A stretch of 64,000 bases of DNA from NCBI RefSeq assembly GCF_030813695.1, contig NZ_JAUSVA010000002.1:1054001-1118000 (forward strand), in the 5' to 3' direction. Each line of letters begins with the position of its first letter. Position 1 is the first letter of the stretch. Shown here in pieces: positions 36,034 through 44,515 of the stretch. The stretch is from Kitasatospora herbaricolor. Lineage in GTDB: Bacteria > Actinomycetota > Actinomycetes > Streptomycetales > Streptomycetaceae. The translations under genes were made by a program, and so were the position numbers. Under the pieces are notes generated by a model. That model had not been told where the DNA came from and ran no database searches. It was given only the letters and a program-made list of their open reading frames with translations.

Positions 36034-36449
36034 CCCGGCCCCGGAGGGCCCGGGCACGCACCCCCGCGCGGACCCGGGCCCGGGCACGCCCTCGTTCGGC
36101 GGCGTCGACACCGGCCAAGGCGCCGGACGTGCACCGGGCGTGCGCCCGACGCGTCCCGGACGTGCGCCGGAGGGCACCGCCTCGCCCCCTCAGCACGGCG
36201 GATCAACAGCGCGACAGGTCCTCAAGGCCAAGGAAAGCCCCGACCAGGAGCACCTCACGAGCCTCAACGCCCAGCAACTGGGCTGAACACGCCCGGATCA
36301 CCGCGGCGGCGGGCCGGCCCTGCCGCGGTCACCGGAGCGCGTCGGGCCGGCCGGCCCGTCCCGGCGGGAGACATCCTCCCGACCGAGCCGCAGCGGGCCG
36401 GCCCGGCGGTGGTCCTTCGATCGTCGGCCGGCGGCGGGGCGCGGGCGCC
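36034..36449. other. Intergenic region with a possible short coding remnant
   Basis: 416 bp between convergent genes. Near 36215-36286 one plus-strand frame has coding-like codon use and ends ...KESPDQEHLTSLNAQQLG, but it has no start or recognisable homologue. It may be the tail of a lost gene. Confidence 0.3.
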
Positions 36450-37406
36450 CTACGACTGCTCGGGCCGGCCGGCGAACTCCAGCGCGGCCACCGAAGGGCG
36501 GCGGGTGGCCAGCGGCGGCACCCTCAGCGCGAGCGGCAGCAGGGCACCCAGCAGGCCACGCCCGCCGACCGGCCACACGTCCCGCACCGCCACCACGGCC
36601 GCGCTCGCCGTACGGAGCTTCGACCGCTCGTCCGCGTCCATCCCCCAGGGCATCGGGGGCGCCTGGTAGCTCCGGGTACGCATCCTGCCGCTCAGGGTCA
36701 GCCTGCTGAACCAGCGCGGTACGGCGTCCAGCACCAGCGTCCCGCCGGGGAAGCGCTCGGCGCAGCCGGCGATCAGCTCGCGGACCTCCCCCGGACGCAG
36801 GTACATCAGCAGGCCCTGCGCGGTGATCAGAACGCCCTGGGCCGGATCGACCTCGTCCATCCAGCGCGGGTCGGTCACCGAGCAGGCGAGCAGCCGCTGC
36901 CGGGGCCCGGTCGGGAGCAGCCGCTCCCGCAGGGCGATCAGCTCCGGCAGATCGACCGAGAGCCACCTGGCCCGCCCGTTGTCGACCCGCCAGTACTGGG
37001 TCTCCAGGCCCTCGCCGAGGCAGACCACCGTCCCGCGCGGATGCCGGGTGAGGAAGTCCGCCACCTCCCGGTCGAAACAGGCCACCCGCAGCGCCTGGAG
37101 CTGTGCCTGGAGGCCGCCGCCCCCGGCGAAGCGGTCGTCGAACGGGTAGTCGATCCGCTCGACCAGCTCGACGGCCTTCGGGTCCGGCAGCACGGTGTCG
37201 GGGCGGGCGGCCTCGACGGCGCGGTGGTACAGCGTCCACAGGGCGGTTTCGGGCACCGCCGCGAGGTCGTCGGCGACCACCGGCGCGGACGCGGCGGCCC
37301 GGCCGGCCGGCGCCGGGGTTGCGGGTGTCGCGCCGGTCGGGGCCGCGTCCGCCGGGACGCGGTCGGACGGGACGCGGTCGGACGATGCCGGTCGGCGGGC
37401 GGTCAT
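36450..37406 (-). CDS. SAM-dependent methyltransferase of the LCMT/TcmP type
   Basis: The product has 318 aa with GAGGAG before the ATG. After about 45 disordered residues comes the PPM1/TcmP-like core: ETALWTLYHRAVEAARPDTVLPDP, HPRGTVVCLGEGLETQYWRVDNG (SAM site), WLSVDLPELIALRERLLP, and VLITAQGLLMYLRPGEVREL. These enzymes methylate carboxyl or hydroxyl groups; TcmP acts on tetracenomycin polyketides. No polyketide genes are present here. The C-terminal part with RMRTRSYQAPPMPWGMD is typical of the family. Substrate unknown. Confidence 0.85.
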   Translation of the reverse strand: MTARRPASSDRVPSDRVPADAAPTGATPATPAPAGRAAASAPVVADDLAAVPETALWTLYHRAVEAARPDTVLPDPKAVELVERIDYPFDDRFAGGGGLQAQLQALRVACFDREVADFLTRHPRGTVVCLGEGLETQYWRVDNGRARWLSVDLPELIALRERLLPTGPRQRLLACSVTDPRWMDEVDPAQGVLITAQGLLMYLRPGEVRELIAGCAERFPGGTLVLDAVPRWFSRLTLSGRMRTRSYQAPPMPWGMDADERSKLRTASAAVVAVRDVWPVGGRGLLGALLPLALRVPPLATRRPSVAALEFAGRPEQS

Positions 37407-37555
37407 GGTCGCGCTCCTCGGGACGTGGTGACTGGACCTGCCGATTCTGGCACCGGCGCCGCCCCCGGCCGGTCCCCGGCCCGCCCGACGCGCCGGTGGG
37501 AGCATCGGTTCGGCGGGACGGCGCAGGGCTCCGCCGATGTGACGCCCAGCCGCGC

Positions 37556-38488
37556 TCAGCCGACGCTGAACGCCCCGGCGGGTGGCGGCGGCGAGGCTTC
37601 GGCGTCCTCGTCCAGAACGGGGCGGGCCCGGCCGACCAGGGCCGTCAGCTCGTCCTCGTCGCACAGGCGGGCCGGGAAGGGGTCGGCGGCGAGCAGCCGG
37701 CTGAGCTCCGGCACCGGCAGCGGCCGGTCCGAGCCGATCACCAGGATGTTGCCGTAGCGGCGCCGGCGCAGCACCGAGGGCTCGGCGACCAGGCAGGTGT
37801 GCGGGAAGACCGCCCGAAGGGTGGCGGCCTGGGCCCGCGCGAAGGCCAGCGGTGGGCCGTCGGCGAGGTTGGCCGCGTAGCAGCCGCCGGGGCGCAGCAC
37901 CGCGGCCGCGTGGCGCAGGAACTCCACCGAGGTCAGGTGGGCGGGGGTGCGCGACCCGTGGAAGACGTCCGCGAGCACCAGGTCCGCCGAGCCGGCGGGT
38001 GCGGCGGCCAGCGCGGCGCGGGCGTCCGCGACGGTGGTGGTGATGTCGACGCCCGGTCCCTGCCAGGGCAGCCGCTCCTCGATCAGGGCGAGCAGCGGGC
38101 CGTCGACCTCGACCACCCGCTGGCGGGAGCCGGGCCTGGTCGCGGCGAGGTAGCGCGGCACGGTGAGGGCGCCGCCGCCGAGGTGCAGCGCGTCCAGCGG
38201 CTCCCCGGCGGGGGCGAGCGCGTCCACCAGGTGGCCGAGCCGGCGGGTGTACTCGAATTCGAGGTGGGTCGGGTCGCCGAGGTCCACGTAGGACTGCGGG
38301 GTGTCGTCGAGGGTGAGCAGCCAGCCGCCGTCCTGGTCGAGGTCCGGCATCAGCTTGGCGGTCCCGAGGTCGACCCGGCGCTGCACGGGCAGCGGCTCGG
38401 GGAGGCCGCCGGTCGGGCCGGAAGGTCCGGGGGTGCCGGGGGTGCCGGAAGGTCCGGGGGTGCCGGCGGGTCCGGGGGTGCCGCTCAC
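37556..38488 (-). CDS. Spermidine synthase-like protein with collagen-like N-terminus
   Basis: The product has 310 aa. Residues 1-about 28 are Gly-Thr-Pro/Gly-Pro-Ser triplets resembling collagen, encoded by a short DNA repeat. The rest is a spermidine-synthase fold: DDTPQSYVDLGDPTHLEFEYTRRLG, DALHLGGGALTVPRYLA (cofactor loop), RVVEVDGPLLALIEERL, and DLVLADVFHGSRTPAHLTSVEFLR. The substrate-binding Tyr/Gln region is kept, but relatives of this type are not proven polyamine synthases and are often called fused MFS/spermidine synthase without the membrane part. The start is an assumption: the frame stays open upstream and GTG with AGGGGG fits. Confidence 0.78.
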   Translation of the reverse strand: MSGTPGPAGTPGPSGTPGTPGPSGPTGGLPEPLPVQRRVDLGTAKLMPDLDQDGGWLLTLDDTPQSYVDLGDPTHLEFEYTRRLGHLVDALAPAGEPLDALHLGGGALTVPRYLAATRPGSRQRVVEVDGPLLALIEERLPWQGPGVDITTTVADARAALAAAPAGSADLVLADVFHGSRTPAHLTSVEFLRHAAAVLRPGGCYAANLADGPPLAFARAQAATLRAVFPHTCLVAEPSVLRRRRYGNILVIGSDRPLPVPELSRLLAADPFPARLCDEDELTALVGRARPVLDEDAEASPPPPAGAFSVG

Positions 38489-38764
38489 GCCGCCCCCTGC
38501 CGCTGCCGGCCCGGGACGGTCCGGTGGTCCGGGACGGTCCGGTGGTCCGGCAGGAGGGGCACGAGGGGCCGCAGGGACCGGACGGACGGGCGGGAGGCGA
38601 CCGGGGACGTCCTCCCGGTGGCGGTGATTCTGGGCATTCCCGCAGCATAGGCGCCGAGTGTGGAGTCGCTGCCACCGGAAAGGCTACCGGCCGGTATCGT
38701 CGGTGCTCCCTGAAGCAGTGGTTCCTGTGACAGCAGGTCAGAGCAGAGGCTGGGTGGGTCAGAC

Positions 38765-39724
38765 GTGGAGTTCCGAGAAGACATCCTGGGTGCCCCGTAC
38801 GAGGCGGCCGAGCTGCCGCTGCGCGCCGACGAGGAGGGTCCCGTCCACGCGACCCTGGTGCGGCGGCTGGTGCCGGGCTCCCGGCAGGCCGTGCTCTACC
38901 TCCACGGCTACACCGACTACTTCTTCCAGACCCACCTCGCGGAGCACTTCACCGCGGCCGGCTTCTCCTTCTACGCCCTCGACCTGCGCAAGTACGGGCG
39001 ATCCCTGCGCCCCCACCAGTCACCGAACTTCGTCCGCGACCTGGCCGCCTACGACGAGGAGATCGACGAGGCCGTCCGGGTCGTCCGGGATCTGGACGGC
39101 CACACCCGGCTGCTCGTCAACGGCCACTCCACCGGCGGGCTGGTGGGCGCGCTCTGGGCCTCCCGGCGGGCGGGACGCGGCCTGGTGGACGGGCTCTTCC
39201 TGAACAGCCCGTTCCTCTCCCTGCCCACCGCTCCGGCGATCCGCGCGATCGGGGCCCCGGCCATCGACGCCCTCGGCCGGCTGGCGGCCACCCGCAAGCT
39301 GCCCGCCCCGCTCAACCCGCACTACGTCCACAGCCTGCACCGGGACCACCGGGGCGACTGGGACTTCGACCTCACCCTGAAGCCCGCCGCGGGCTTCCCG
39401 CTCTACGCCGGCTGGCTCGCCGCCATCCAGCGCGGGCAGCGCGAGGTCCGGCGCGGGCTGCGGATCGACTGCCCGGTCCTGCTGATGGCCTCCACGGCGT
39501 CAACCGTCACCAGCAAGTGGGACCCGGCGCTGCTGCGCACCGACGCCATCCTGCGGGCCGACGACATCGCCGCCCTCGCGCCCCGCCTCGGCCGGCACGT
39601 CACCACCGTCCGGATCGACGGCGGCATGCACGACCTGGTGCTCTCGGGCGACCAGGCGCGGGCCCAGGTCTTCGCCGAGCTGGACCGCTGGACCGAGGCG
39701 TACTTCCCGGCGCCGGTCGCCTGA
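38765..39724 (+). CDS. Alpha/beta hydrolase (serine lysophospholipase-like)
   Basis: The product has 319 aa from GTG. The fold markers are AVLYLHGYTDYFFQTHLAEHF (oxyanion region, residues about 42-62), FSFYALDLRKYGRS, and the nucleophile elbow NGHSTGG with Ser122. A late His in IDGGMHDLVLSGD probably completes the triad. The pattern is that of monoacylglycerol lipase/PldB-like hydrolases. There is no signal peptide. The gene is transcribed away from the spermidine synthase-like gene, from a shared 276-bp region. Confidence 0.85.
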   Translation: MEFREDILGAPYEAAELPLRADEEGPVHATLVRRLVPGSRQAVLYLHGYTDYFFQTHLAEHFTAAGFSFYALDLRKYGRSLRPHQSPNFVRDLAAYDEEIDEAVRVVRDLDGHTRLLVNGHSTGGLVGALWASRRAGRGLVDGLFLNSPFLSLPTAPAIRAIGAPAIDALGRLAATRKLPAPLNPHYVHSLHRDHRGDWDFDLTLKPAAGFPLYAGWLAAIQRGQREVRRGLRIDCPVLLMASTASTVTSKWDPALLRTDAILRADDIAALAPRLGRHVTTVRIDGGMHDLVLSGDQARAQVFAELDRWTEAYFPAPVA

Positions 39725-39832
39725 GGTCCGTTCCGGGCGCCCTGGACGCGGCCGACCCGGACGCATCCTCGGCGCACCGATGACCGGCGCCGGCGTTCGC
39801 GCCCGGGGCCGTCCGCGGCGGATCATGGCCGG

Positions 39833-40477
39833 GTGGAACCGTGGCCGGGTCCCGAGGACGCGGCCGGGGCGGCCGCCGTCCCGGGCGTGCTCGACCTCGC
39901 GCCGACGCCCCGGACGGCACTGGCCTGGATCCCCCCGCCGGAGCTCTGGCCGGCGGTCCAGGACATCAGGTGGGAGCACGACCCGCAGGTCCGCCGGTGG
40001 CCGCCGCACGTCAATCTGCTCTTCGGTTTCGTCCCGGAGCCGGAGTTCCCACAGGCAGGCCCGCTGCTGGCCGAGGTGGCTGCCCTGACCCCGGGATTCA
40101 CCGCGCGGCTGCAAGGGGTGCGCAGCTTCCGGCACCGCCGCTACGCCACCGTCTGGCTCGATCCGGCGGCGGCCGGGCAGCGGCCGTGGGCCGCACTGCA
40201 CGAGGCCCTGGTGGAGCGCTTCCCGCGCTGTGCCGGTCGCGGCGCCGGCTTCACCCCGCACCTGTCGCTCGGCCGGACGGGCGATCCGCGCGGGCTGGCC
40301 GCCGAGTGCGAGGCCCGGCTCGGCGGCCGTCAGGCGAGGGTCGGGGAGCTGACGCTGCTCTCGCGGCGGGAGGCGGGGCCGATGCTGGCGCGGGCCACGG
40401 TCGCGCTGGGGACGGGCGAATTCCGGCCGCTACCGGAGCAAGGGGCCGGCCGGTGGCAAGGCGGCGGCCGGGGCTGA
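39833..40477 (+). CDS. 2H phosphoesterase/2'-5' RNA ligase family protein
   Basis: The product has 214 aa from GTG. The two HxTx-type motifs are HVNL near residue 61 and HLSL near residue 143, with the second-position hydrophobic and Thr replaced by Asn and Ser. Known 2H enzymes tolerate Ser; Asn at the first motif is less usual and may change activity. [37 protein letters not shown] matches the bacterial and eukaryotic-like branch rather than ThpR. It could act on cyclic phosphodiester ends of RNA or on nucleotide cyclic phosphates. Confidence 0.75.
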   Translation: MEPWPGPEDAAGAAAVPGVLDLAPTPRTALAWIPPPELWPAVQDIRWEHDPQVRRWPPHVNLLFGFVPEPEFPQAGPLLAEVAALTPGFTARLQGVRSFRHRRYATVWLDPAAAGQRPWAALHEALVERFPRCAGRGAGFTPHLSLGRTGDPRGLAAECEARLGGRQARVGELTLLSRREAGPMLARATVALGTGEFRPLPEQGAGRWQGGGRG

Positions 40478-40665
40478 GGCCCCGGGCGTACCGGGCGTGC
40501 CCCGGGCGTAGGCGTGTGCCCCGGGCGTACGGTCCACGGCCGGTCGACCGGACGGCCGGTGCGGAAGTGCGGCGGGTCGGTCGTTGTTGAGGAGGTAGAG
40601 CGCGGCGCCCAGGCCGAGGGTGCCGGCGGCCGGCGACAGCCGGGTCAGGTGAGGAGGGCCGAGCC

Positions 40666-41649
40666 GTGTCCGGCACACTGCCCGAGCCCGGGCGCTCCCC
40701 CGCGGAGCGGGCGGAGCTGGACGCCTACTCCCGGGCCGTCACCACGGTGGCGGCCGAGCTGACGCCACGGGTGGCGGCCTTGCAGGTGCTCCGGCGGAGC
40801 CGGGGCGGGTGGTTCGCGTCCGGGACCGGGTCCGCCGTGGTGTTCACCGAGGACGGGTTCCTGCTCACCAACGCCCACGTGGTCGGGCACGCCGACGCCG
40901 GGACGCTGGACTTCGCCGACGGCACGACCGCGCCGTTCCACACCATCGGCACGGACCCGCTGTCGGACCTGGCCGTGCTCCGGGCGGACGCGGCGACCCC
41001 GCCGCCGGTGCGGCTCGGCGAGGCCGGCGCGCTGCGGGTCGGGCAGCTGGTGGTCGCGGTCGGGAACCCGCTCGGGCTGGCCGGCACGGTGACCGCGGGT
41101 GTGGTCAGCGCCCTGGGCCGCTCGCTGCCGGCCCGCACCGGCACCGCGACCCGGGTGATCGACGACGTGATCCAGACCGACGCGGCCCTGAATCCGGGCA
41201 ACTCCGGCGGGGCGCTCGCCACCTCCGACGGCGCGGTGGTCGGGATCACCACGGCGGTGGCCGGGAACGGGCTTGGTCTGGCCGTCCCGATCAACGTCAC
41301 CAGCCGTCTGATCATCAGCACCCTGCTCAGCGACGGGCGCATCCGCCGGGCGTACCTCGGCCTCGCCGGCGTGCCCGCACCGCTGCCGCCGGCGCTCCGT
41401 GCCCGGACCGGCCGGCGGGACGGGATGCGGGTCGTCGAGGTCGTCCCGGGCGCGCCCGCGGCCCGCGCCGGGCTGCGCCCCGGCGATCTGCTGCTCACCG
41501 CCGAGGGGGAGCCGGTGGCGAACGCCCAGGCCCTGCAGCGGTTGATGCTGGCCGACGCGATCGGCCGACCGCTGGCACTCACCGCCCTGCGCGGCGAGGC
41601 CCTGGTGGACGTGATCGCCACTCTGGCCGAGCTGCCGGCGGACGACTGA
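40666..41649 (+). CDS. Cytosolic HtrA-like trypsin/PDZ serine protease
   Basis: The product has 327 aa from GTG. The trypsin-like domain shows the full triad: TNAHVV with H71, DPLSDLAVL with D101 and NPGNSGG with S180. A PDZ domain covers about 235-320 (GMRVVEVVPGAPAARAGLRPGDLLLTAEGEPV). Unlike most HtrA/DegP proteins it has neither signal peptide nor membrane anchor, so it should act inside the cell, perhaps in protein quality control. It is followed by a tandemly duplicated intergenic segment. Confidence 0.88.
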   Translation: MSGTLPEPGRSPAERAELDAYSRAVTTVAAELTPRVAALQVLRRSRGGWFASGTGSAVVFTEDGFLLTNAHVVGHADAGTLDFADGTTAPFHTIGTDPLSDLAVLRADAATPPPVRLGEAGALRVGQLVVAVGNPLGLAGTVTAGVVSALGRSLPARTGTATRVIDDVIQTDAALNPGNSGGALATSDGAVVGITTAVAGNGLGLAVPINVTSRLIISTLLSDGRIRRAYLGLAGVPAPLPPALRARTGRRDGMRVVEVVPGAPAARAGLRPGDLLLTAEGEPVANAQALQRLMLADAIGRPLALTALRGEALVDVIATLAELPADD

Positions 41650-42009
41650 CGACCGGGCGCGGCCGGGCTCCGCACGGCCCGGGCGGCGGGGTGACGGAGG
41701 CTGCCGCACCGGGGCTGCGGCGCGACGTACACAGCAGAACCCCAGGTCGGGAGGACGGGCAAGGGCCCGAGCGGGGCCGGCCGACACCGCGGTCGGGAGG
41801 ACGGGCAAGGGCCCGAGCGGGGCCGGCCGATACCGCGAAGGAGGTGCCGAGGTCGTCCTGCGGACCCGGGATCGGCCGGGTTAATCCTCTGTCCCCGTAC
41901 TTTTCTGACCGGCTATGCGTACCCTCCTCCGGCCGGCCGCTCCGTCATCTGTCCGGTCCTGCCAGGAGGACCGGCCCGGGCCCGGGATCGGCGCCTAGGC
42001 TCCCTTGCC
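41650..42009. other. Intergenic region carrying a 46-bp tandem duplication
   Basis: 360 bp between the HtrA-like gene and the small secreted protein. The middle is a two-copy direct repeat (listed separately). The part after it, around 41880-41925, is AT-richer and probably holds the promoter of the next gene. Confidence 0.5.
41745..41836. repeat. Two tandem copies of a 46-bp sequence
   Basis: Copies 41745-41790 and 41791-41836 differ at one base (GACACCGC against GATACCGC near the end). The near identity indicates a recent slippage or unequal-crossover duplication. Confidence 0.9.
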
Positions 42010-42471
42010 ATGCCCACCACAACTTTCAGGCGCTTCGGCCTGTCCGCGATCCTGTCCCTCGTCCTCGCCCTGGCGTTCATGGCCTCCCCGGCGCACGCGG
42101 CCTCCCCGGCCCTGTCGGTCACCGCGAGCTCCTCGACAGTGACGCCCGGCGGCTCGGTGTCGCTCTCCCTGACGTTCACCAACGTCCACGACACCCCGGT
42201 GCAGTTCATCTACCAGTCCGTCCTGCCCACCTGGCAGACCACCCAGGCCGCCGGCCTGAAGTTCACCCTCAGCGGCAACACCGTCGACTACTCCGCACCG
42301 ATCGCCCCCGGCGCGAGCACCACCGTGACCATCTCCTACCAGGTGGCCGCCGACTCCTCCTGCGGCGGCCGGATCGACCTCTACACGTACCTCTACTACG
42401 AGTACCAGGCCGGCAGCCTGACCGAGTCGACCATTCAGGACCTGCCCGGCAGCGACGTCCTCTGCGTCTGA
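42010..42471 (+). CDS. Small secreted protein with an Ig-like beta domain
   Basis: The product has 153 aa. It has a Sec signal peptide (FGLSAILSLVLALAFMASPAHA) and a mature part of about 120 residues that begins PALSVTASSSTVTPGGSVSLSLTF, a DUF11/CARDB-like beta-sandwich opening. Two Cys near the C-terminus (SSCGGR and VLCV) could form a disulfide. The sequence is rich in Ser, Thr, Tyr and Gln. It has no anchor and should be released. No function is known. Confidence 0.75.
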   Translation: MPTTTFRRFGLSAILSLVLALAFMASPAHAASPALSVTASSSTVTPGGSVSLSLTFTNVHDTPVQFIYQSVLPTWQTTQAAGLKFTLSGNTVDYSAPIAPGASTTVTISYQVAADSSCGGRIDLYTYLYYEYQAGSLTESTIQDLPGSDVLCV

Positions 42472-42581
42472 CACAGTTCCCTCCGGGGCGGGCCCACGTC
42501 CACCCCCTTGAAACGTCCGAAGTCTGATCCGTCCGAAACCGATCACCCGGAGACCGCACCGGCCCTGGACCCCCGGGGCCG

Positions 42582-42863
42582 GTGCGGCCGTACGTCCGCC
42601 CGGCGGCGAACGCCGCGATCAGCCAGGAAAGGCGCCCCGACGGGACCTGCGCCAAGACCTGGGAGATCGTCGGCTGGGCGGCGGGGCAGCCCTTCGCCTG
42701 GGTCGACGACGACATCGACGAGGCCGACCGCGCCTTCGTCGCCGCCCGCCATCCGGGCCCGGCCCTGCTGCACCGCGTCCATCCGGCGAAGGGGCTGCGG
42801 GACGAGGACTTCGAGGTGCTCGCCGCCTGGGCCGCCGGCCCGGGAGCGGCGGCGCACGGGTAG
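42582..42863 (+). pseudogene. C-terminal remnant of a HAD-domain protein
   Basis: The frame encodes 93 aa. From about residue 24 (KTWEIVGWAAGQPFAWVDDD, then DEADRAFVAARHPGPALLHRV) it resembles the C-terminal end of a roughly 160-aa Streptomyces HAD-domain protein of the RNA-repair-associated type. The N-terminal half with the catalytic DxD is absent: upstream sequence is the unrelated secreted gene, and no good ribosome site precedes the frame. I therefore call it a truncated remnant; a very short expressed protein cannot be ruled out. Confidence 0.5.
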
Positions 42864-42950
42864 CCGGGATCACCGATCGTGCGGCGGCCCGACACCGTGG
42901 AGCCGTCACAACCCTTTGCTCAATGTTCGCTCAAATGACCATACGCATCG

Positions 42951-42980
42951 TTGACTTGATGGATCGTCACACCGTACTTT
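42951..42980 (+). promoter_or_regulatory. Candidate promoter of the SARP-led RiPP operon
   Basis: TTGACT and TACTTT are separated by 18 bp, close to the HrdB-type pattern TTGAC-N17-18-TANNNT. They lie in an unusually AT-rich patch (42905-42985), about 120 bp before the SARP start. Confidence 0.45.
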
Positions 42981-43100
42981 CGACCACCTGGGCGTTGGCA
43001 CCGTTCAGTCAAGTCGGTGCCTTCCCCACCCGACGGCACGGTCCGACCACGGCCCGCACCGGATCTCTGCAGCGCACACGCAACGTGGGGGAGGGGAACC

Positions 43101-44510
43101 GTGGGGGACAGCGAGACGACTCCCGGGGCCGGCGAGGGGCCGGCGCCCGACGGGAGGACCCCAGACCGAAGGGCACCGGCCCGGTTCACCGTCCTCGGGC
43201 TGCTGGCCATCGCGGACAGCCACGAGACCGTCGTCCTCCAGCCCTCCAAACCCGCCGCCCTGCTGGCCGCCCTGCTCGTCCGTCCCAACAGCGTGGTCTC
43301 GGTGGATTCCCTGCAACGGGTGATCTGGGGCGAGGAGACCCCGGCCACCGCGAAGGCCGCCCTGCAGACCTGCGTCCTGCGGCTGCGCAGGCTGTTCGGC
43401 AAGTACGGCATCTCCGGCAACACCATCGAGGCCGTGCCCGGCGGTTACCGGATGGCCGCCGACGCCGACACGCTCGACCTGCTGGAGTACCGCTCCTTAC
43501 TCGGCCGGGCCGCCGCCGCGGAGGCCGACCCGGGCGCCGAGCTGGACCTGCTCCGCACGGCGCTGGCCCTCTGGCAGCTGCCCGTCCTGTCCAACGTCCA
43601 CTCGGACGCGCTGCACCTCGACGAAGTCCCCCGGCTGACCGAGGAGTGGCTGCGCACCGCCGAGCGGGTCTTCGAGATCCAGCTCGCACTCGGCCGATGT
43701 CGCGAGGCGCTGGCCGAGCTCCGGCCGGTGGCCCACTCGCACCCCCTGCACGAACGCTTCTGGGAGCAGCTGATCGAGGCGCTGCACCGGACCGGCCGCC
43801 GCGCGGAGGCCCTCGCCGAGTACCGCAGGGTCGAGGTGCAACTGCGGTCGGAGCTCGGGGTCGGCCCCGGCCCGGCGCTGCGGCGCCTCGAAGCGGCCCT
43901 GCTGAGCGGCGAGCCCTGGCCGCCCGGGCGGTCCCCGACCCCGTTCGCGGCCCCGTTCGCGGCCCCGGCGCAGCGGCTCGGCCCGGCCGGCATCCCGGCC
44001 GTCCGGAGGCGGCCCGGACCACCGGAGCCGGCCGGCGTACTCGACCCACCCGATCCGCCGGAGCTGCTCGACCCGCCTGACCCGCTCGACCCGGCGGACC
44101 TGCCCGACCGGCGCGCGGCCGGCGACCGGAACCTCGGCCCCGGGCCGGACGCCCCCGCGAGCGGCGAACTCGTCCTGGCGAGCCTGGTGCGGGCCGGACT
44201 GCTGGAGGAATGGCCGCCGGGCCGCTACCGGGTGCACGAACTCCTGCGCACCTTCACCCGGGCGGCCTCGCACGGCCGCTCCCCCGCACCCCCCGCCCAC
44301 CGGCCCGACCGCTCCGACCGTCCGGCGCGGTCGGACCGTCCCGAGCGCGCCGAGCCCCCGGAGCGCCCCCGGCACCCGGAGAACCCCGGGACCGCCGACC
44401 GCCCCGCCGACCGTCCTGCCGACCGCCCCGTGGAGCGCGCCGCCGCCGCTCCCGGGCCGGCCGGGTCCCCGCGGCAGCCAGCCGCTCCGCTGCGTACGAC
44501 AGAGGTGTGA
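43101..44510 (+). CDS. SARP-family activator (OmpR-type HTH plus BTAD), TTA-containing
   Basis: The product has 469 aa from GTG with GGGGAGGGG upstream. Residues about 27-118 are the OmpR-type winged helix (RFTVLGLLAI, SKPAALLAALLVRPNSVVSVDSL, NTIEAVPGGYRM). About 125-275 is the BTAD domain (LPVLSNVHSDALHLDEVPRL, ALAEYRRVEVQLRSELGVGP). After a Pro-rich linker a short winged-helix remnant like that of AfsR NB-ARC proteins remains (about 378-405, LVRAGLLEEWPPGRYRVHELLR), but the NTPase is missing. The C-terminus is a disordered Arg/Pro tail. Leu133 is encoded by TTA (43497-43499), so translation should depend on the bldA tRNA. It lies five bases before the F-protein gene and probably activates the RiPP cluster. 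Confidence 0.88.
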   Translation: MGDSETTPGAGEGPAPDGRTPDRRAPARFTVLGLLAIADSHETVVLQPSKPAALLAALLVRPNSVVSVDSLQRVIWGEETPATAKAALQTCVLRLRRLFGKYGISGNTIEAVPGGYRMAADADTLDLLEYRSLLGRAAAAEADPGAELDLLRTALALWQLPVLSNVHSDALHLDEVPRLTEEWLRTAERVFEIQLALGRCREALAELRPVAHSHPLHERFWEQLIEALHRTGRRAEALAEYRRVEVQLRSELGVGPGPALRRLEAALLSGEPWPPGRSPTPFAAPFAAPAQRLGPAGIPAVRRRPGPPEPAGVLDPPDPPELLDPPDPLDPADLPDRRAAGDRNLGPGPDAPASGELVLASLVRAGLLEEWPPGRYRVHELLRTFTRAASHGRSPAPPAHRPDRSDRPARSDRPERAEPPERPRHPENPGTADRPADRPADRPVERAAAAPGPAGSPRQPAAPLRTTEV

Positions 44511-44515
44511 GGCCG

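Noticed and set aside
40430..40678. Minus-strand frame with LGLGAALYLLNND
   Set aside because: One weak hydrophobic stretch, no ribosome site, and the tail is simple repeats; it overlaps the starts and ends of supported genes.
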